Below the pieces are notes generated by a model that did no database searches, had not been told where the DNA came from, and saw nothing but the letters and a program-made list of their open reading frames with translations. A program made the position numbers and the translations under genes. Source: Sphingobacterium corticibacter (lineage in GTDB: Bacteria; Bacteroidota; Bacteroidia; Sphingobacteriales; Sphingobacteriaceae). Taken from it: a DNA stretch of 64,000 nt. Location of the stretch: positions 62,001 to 126,000 of the forward strand of contig NZ_QDKG01000002.1 in the NCBI RefSeq assembly GCF_003076635.1. The letters are read 5' to 3'. Positions 63,315 to 64,000 of the stretch are shown here, piece after piece. Position 1 is the first letter of the stretch. Every line of letters starts with the position of its first letter.

Positions 63315-64000
63315 TTACGTTTTAAAAATATCCGACATGATGTTGATTGCCAGCTGATGATACGCAGATTCTTCGCTTTGCAACTTTGCCAGCAATAGTG
63401 TTTTATTTTGCAACACGTGAGCGACATTCGTAAGTGCGGTCGGCGTTCCCTTCTGCGTATCCACCAAGAGCTCTTTCAATCCAGCGTCCGAAAAGATTCC
63501 GTTGATTTTGGCGTGTTGCTGAATATCGGTGAGGATGATTGGTAGACACGCGAACTTATAAGCCAACAAAGCAACGTGCAGTCGATTCGTCAATACAAAA
63601 TCAGCCGAGCTATAATAACCCGCCCCTTGCAGATCAATCTGCTCTTGGCGTAAGGTAATTGGAAAACGGCTTTTAAATGTTTCATAAAGCTGTTTACTAA
63701 AATCCTTATCCGACGCAACTTGATAAGCTATTTCAAAATGAAATTGATCTTGATGAGTCATCAAAATTCGCTCTAGAATCTGTACTAGCGATTGTTCGTA
63801 GGCATCTACGGCAGATTCGCCATGAACCGCACTTCTAAATGATAGTACAACTTTCGGCAAAGCGCTGCTTGGGTATCCATCAGGTGTGGTGATGCGGGTT
63901 TCCGGATTAGGTTGATAACTCCAGCACAAATCCGGGAAGAACTTTGCATGGTTTACACCAATTCCTTTTGCGTATTTCAGGGAAATGGAATCTCGCACGT
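63315..64000 (-). CDS. Polysaccharide pyruvyl transferase family protein (5' end outside window)
   Basis: The visible 228 codons (including the partial first codon region) belong to a longer protein whose N-terminus lies beyond the right edge. The visible part starts VRDSISLKYAK, a mid-protein motif of the family, and later has VVLSFRSAVHGE, FVLTNRLHVALLAYKF and ILTDIQQHAKINGIF. The family adds ketal pyruvate from PEP to sugars of capsules and EPS. It continues the operon with the GT2 gene (2-nt gap). Confidence 0.85.
   Translation of the reverse strand, partial: VRDSISLKYAKGIGVNHAKFFPDLCWSYQPNPETRITTPDGYPSSALPKVVLSFRSAVHGESAVDAYEQSLVQILERILMTHQDQFHFEIAYQVASDKDFSKQLYETFKSRFPITLRQEQIDLQGAGYYSSADFVLTNRLHVALLAYKFACLPIILTDIQQHAKINGIFSDAGLKELLVDTQKGTPTALTNVAHVLQNKTLLLAKLQSEESAYHQLAINIMSDIFKT

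Noticed and set aside
1..64000. tRNA, rRNA, CRISPR arrays, transposases, integrases, phage genes, defence systems
   Set aside because: I looked through spacers and protein products on both strands and saw none; all larger spacers are under 340 bases and are accounted for above.

Overview
The window reads as chromosomal DNA of a Bacteroidota bacterium, most likely Sphingobacteriaceae (Sphingobacterium-like). The evidence is the pervasive -7 element TAnnTTTG in front of genes, an alternative complex III (act) operon, a carboxypeptidase-regulatory-domain TonB receptor behind a TPP riboswitch, Wzi-type outer-membrane proteins, and a long NagB/PIG-L fusion. Coding density is high. I see no tRNA, rRNA, CRISPR, insertion sequence, prophage or plasmid function. 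Only one stretch over 300 bases lacks a gene (50150-50481), and it holds the TPP riboswitch leader.

Layout. 1-1391: start of an act (alternative complex III) operon on the minus strand. 1617-12750: mostly single housekeeping and envelope genes (msrB, a DUF1080 lipoprotein, a flavodoxin-fold reductase, a mutL-rhomboid-pseudorhomboid-EEP row, fumC, an S41 protease). 12825-20902: NagB/PIG-L fusion, TlpA-like thioredoxin, transsulfuration enzyme, hemH with a metallophosphoesterase, ispH, Rieske protein. 21012-26898: two large metallopeptidases, then an M23 peptidase-bactofilin-membrane protein set. 27026-32499: mutY, ssb, pheS, tetR, ndk, ruvX-ybeY and a peptide deformylase with a signal peptide. 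32501-38459: a minus-strand row dcd-capD-dnaG-yraN-glutaminyl cyclase. 38562-40245: phosphopantetheinyl transferase and dusB. 40270-44633: a signalling operon joining an ATP-grasp protein, a lone receiver and a hybrid histidine kinase with a C-terminal Hpt-like segment. 44793-50149: TauE/SafE transporter, dicarboxylate symporter, polysaccharide flippase, acylphosphatase, amidohydrolase. 50295-52929: TPP riboswitch and TonB receptor. 54503-64000: a polysaccharide locus (two Wzi-like porins, manC, GH26, ugd, WecG/TagA, GT2, pyruvyl transferase) that runs off the right edge.

How genes work together. The right end makes precursors (GDP-mannose through ManC, UDP-glucuronate through Ugd), transfers sugars (WecG/TagA, GT2), decorates with pyruvate and attaches or exports polymer at the outer membrane (Wzi). 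The flippase near 48 kb and the CapD-type dehydratase near 37 kb may serve the same or a related polymer. The M23 peptidase and bactofilin resemble known peptidoglycan-remodelling/cytoskeleton pairs.

The least explained unit is the ATP-grasp/receiver/hybrid-kinase operon. Other points worth a second look are the exported deformylase, the catalytically dead rhomboid, the NagB-like enzyme with a changed active-site Asp, MutL with degenerate endonuclease motifs, and about ten genes whose -7 promoter element lies only 3-7 nt before the start codon, implying leaderless mRNAs.
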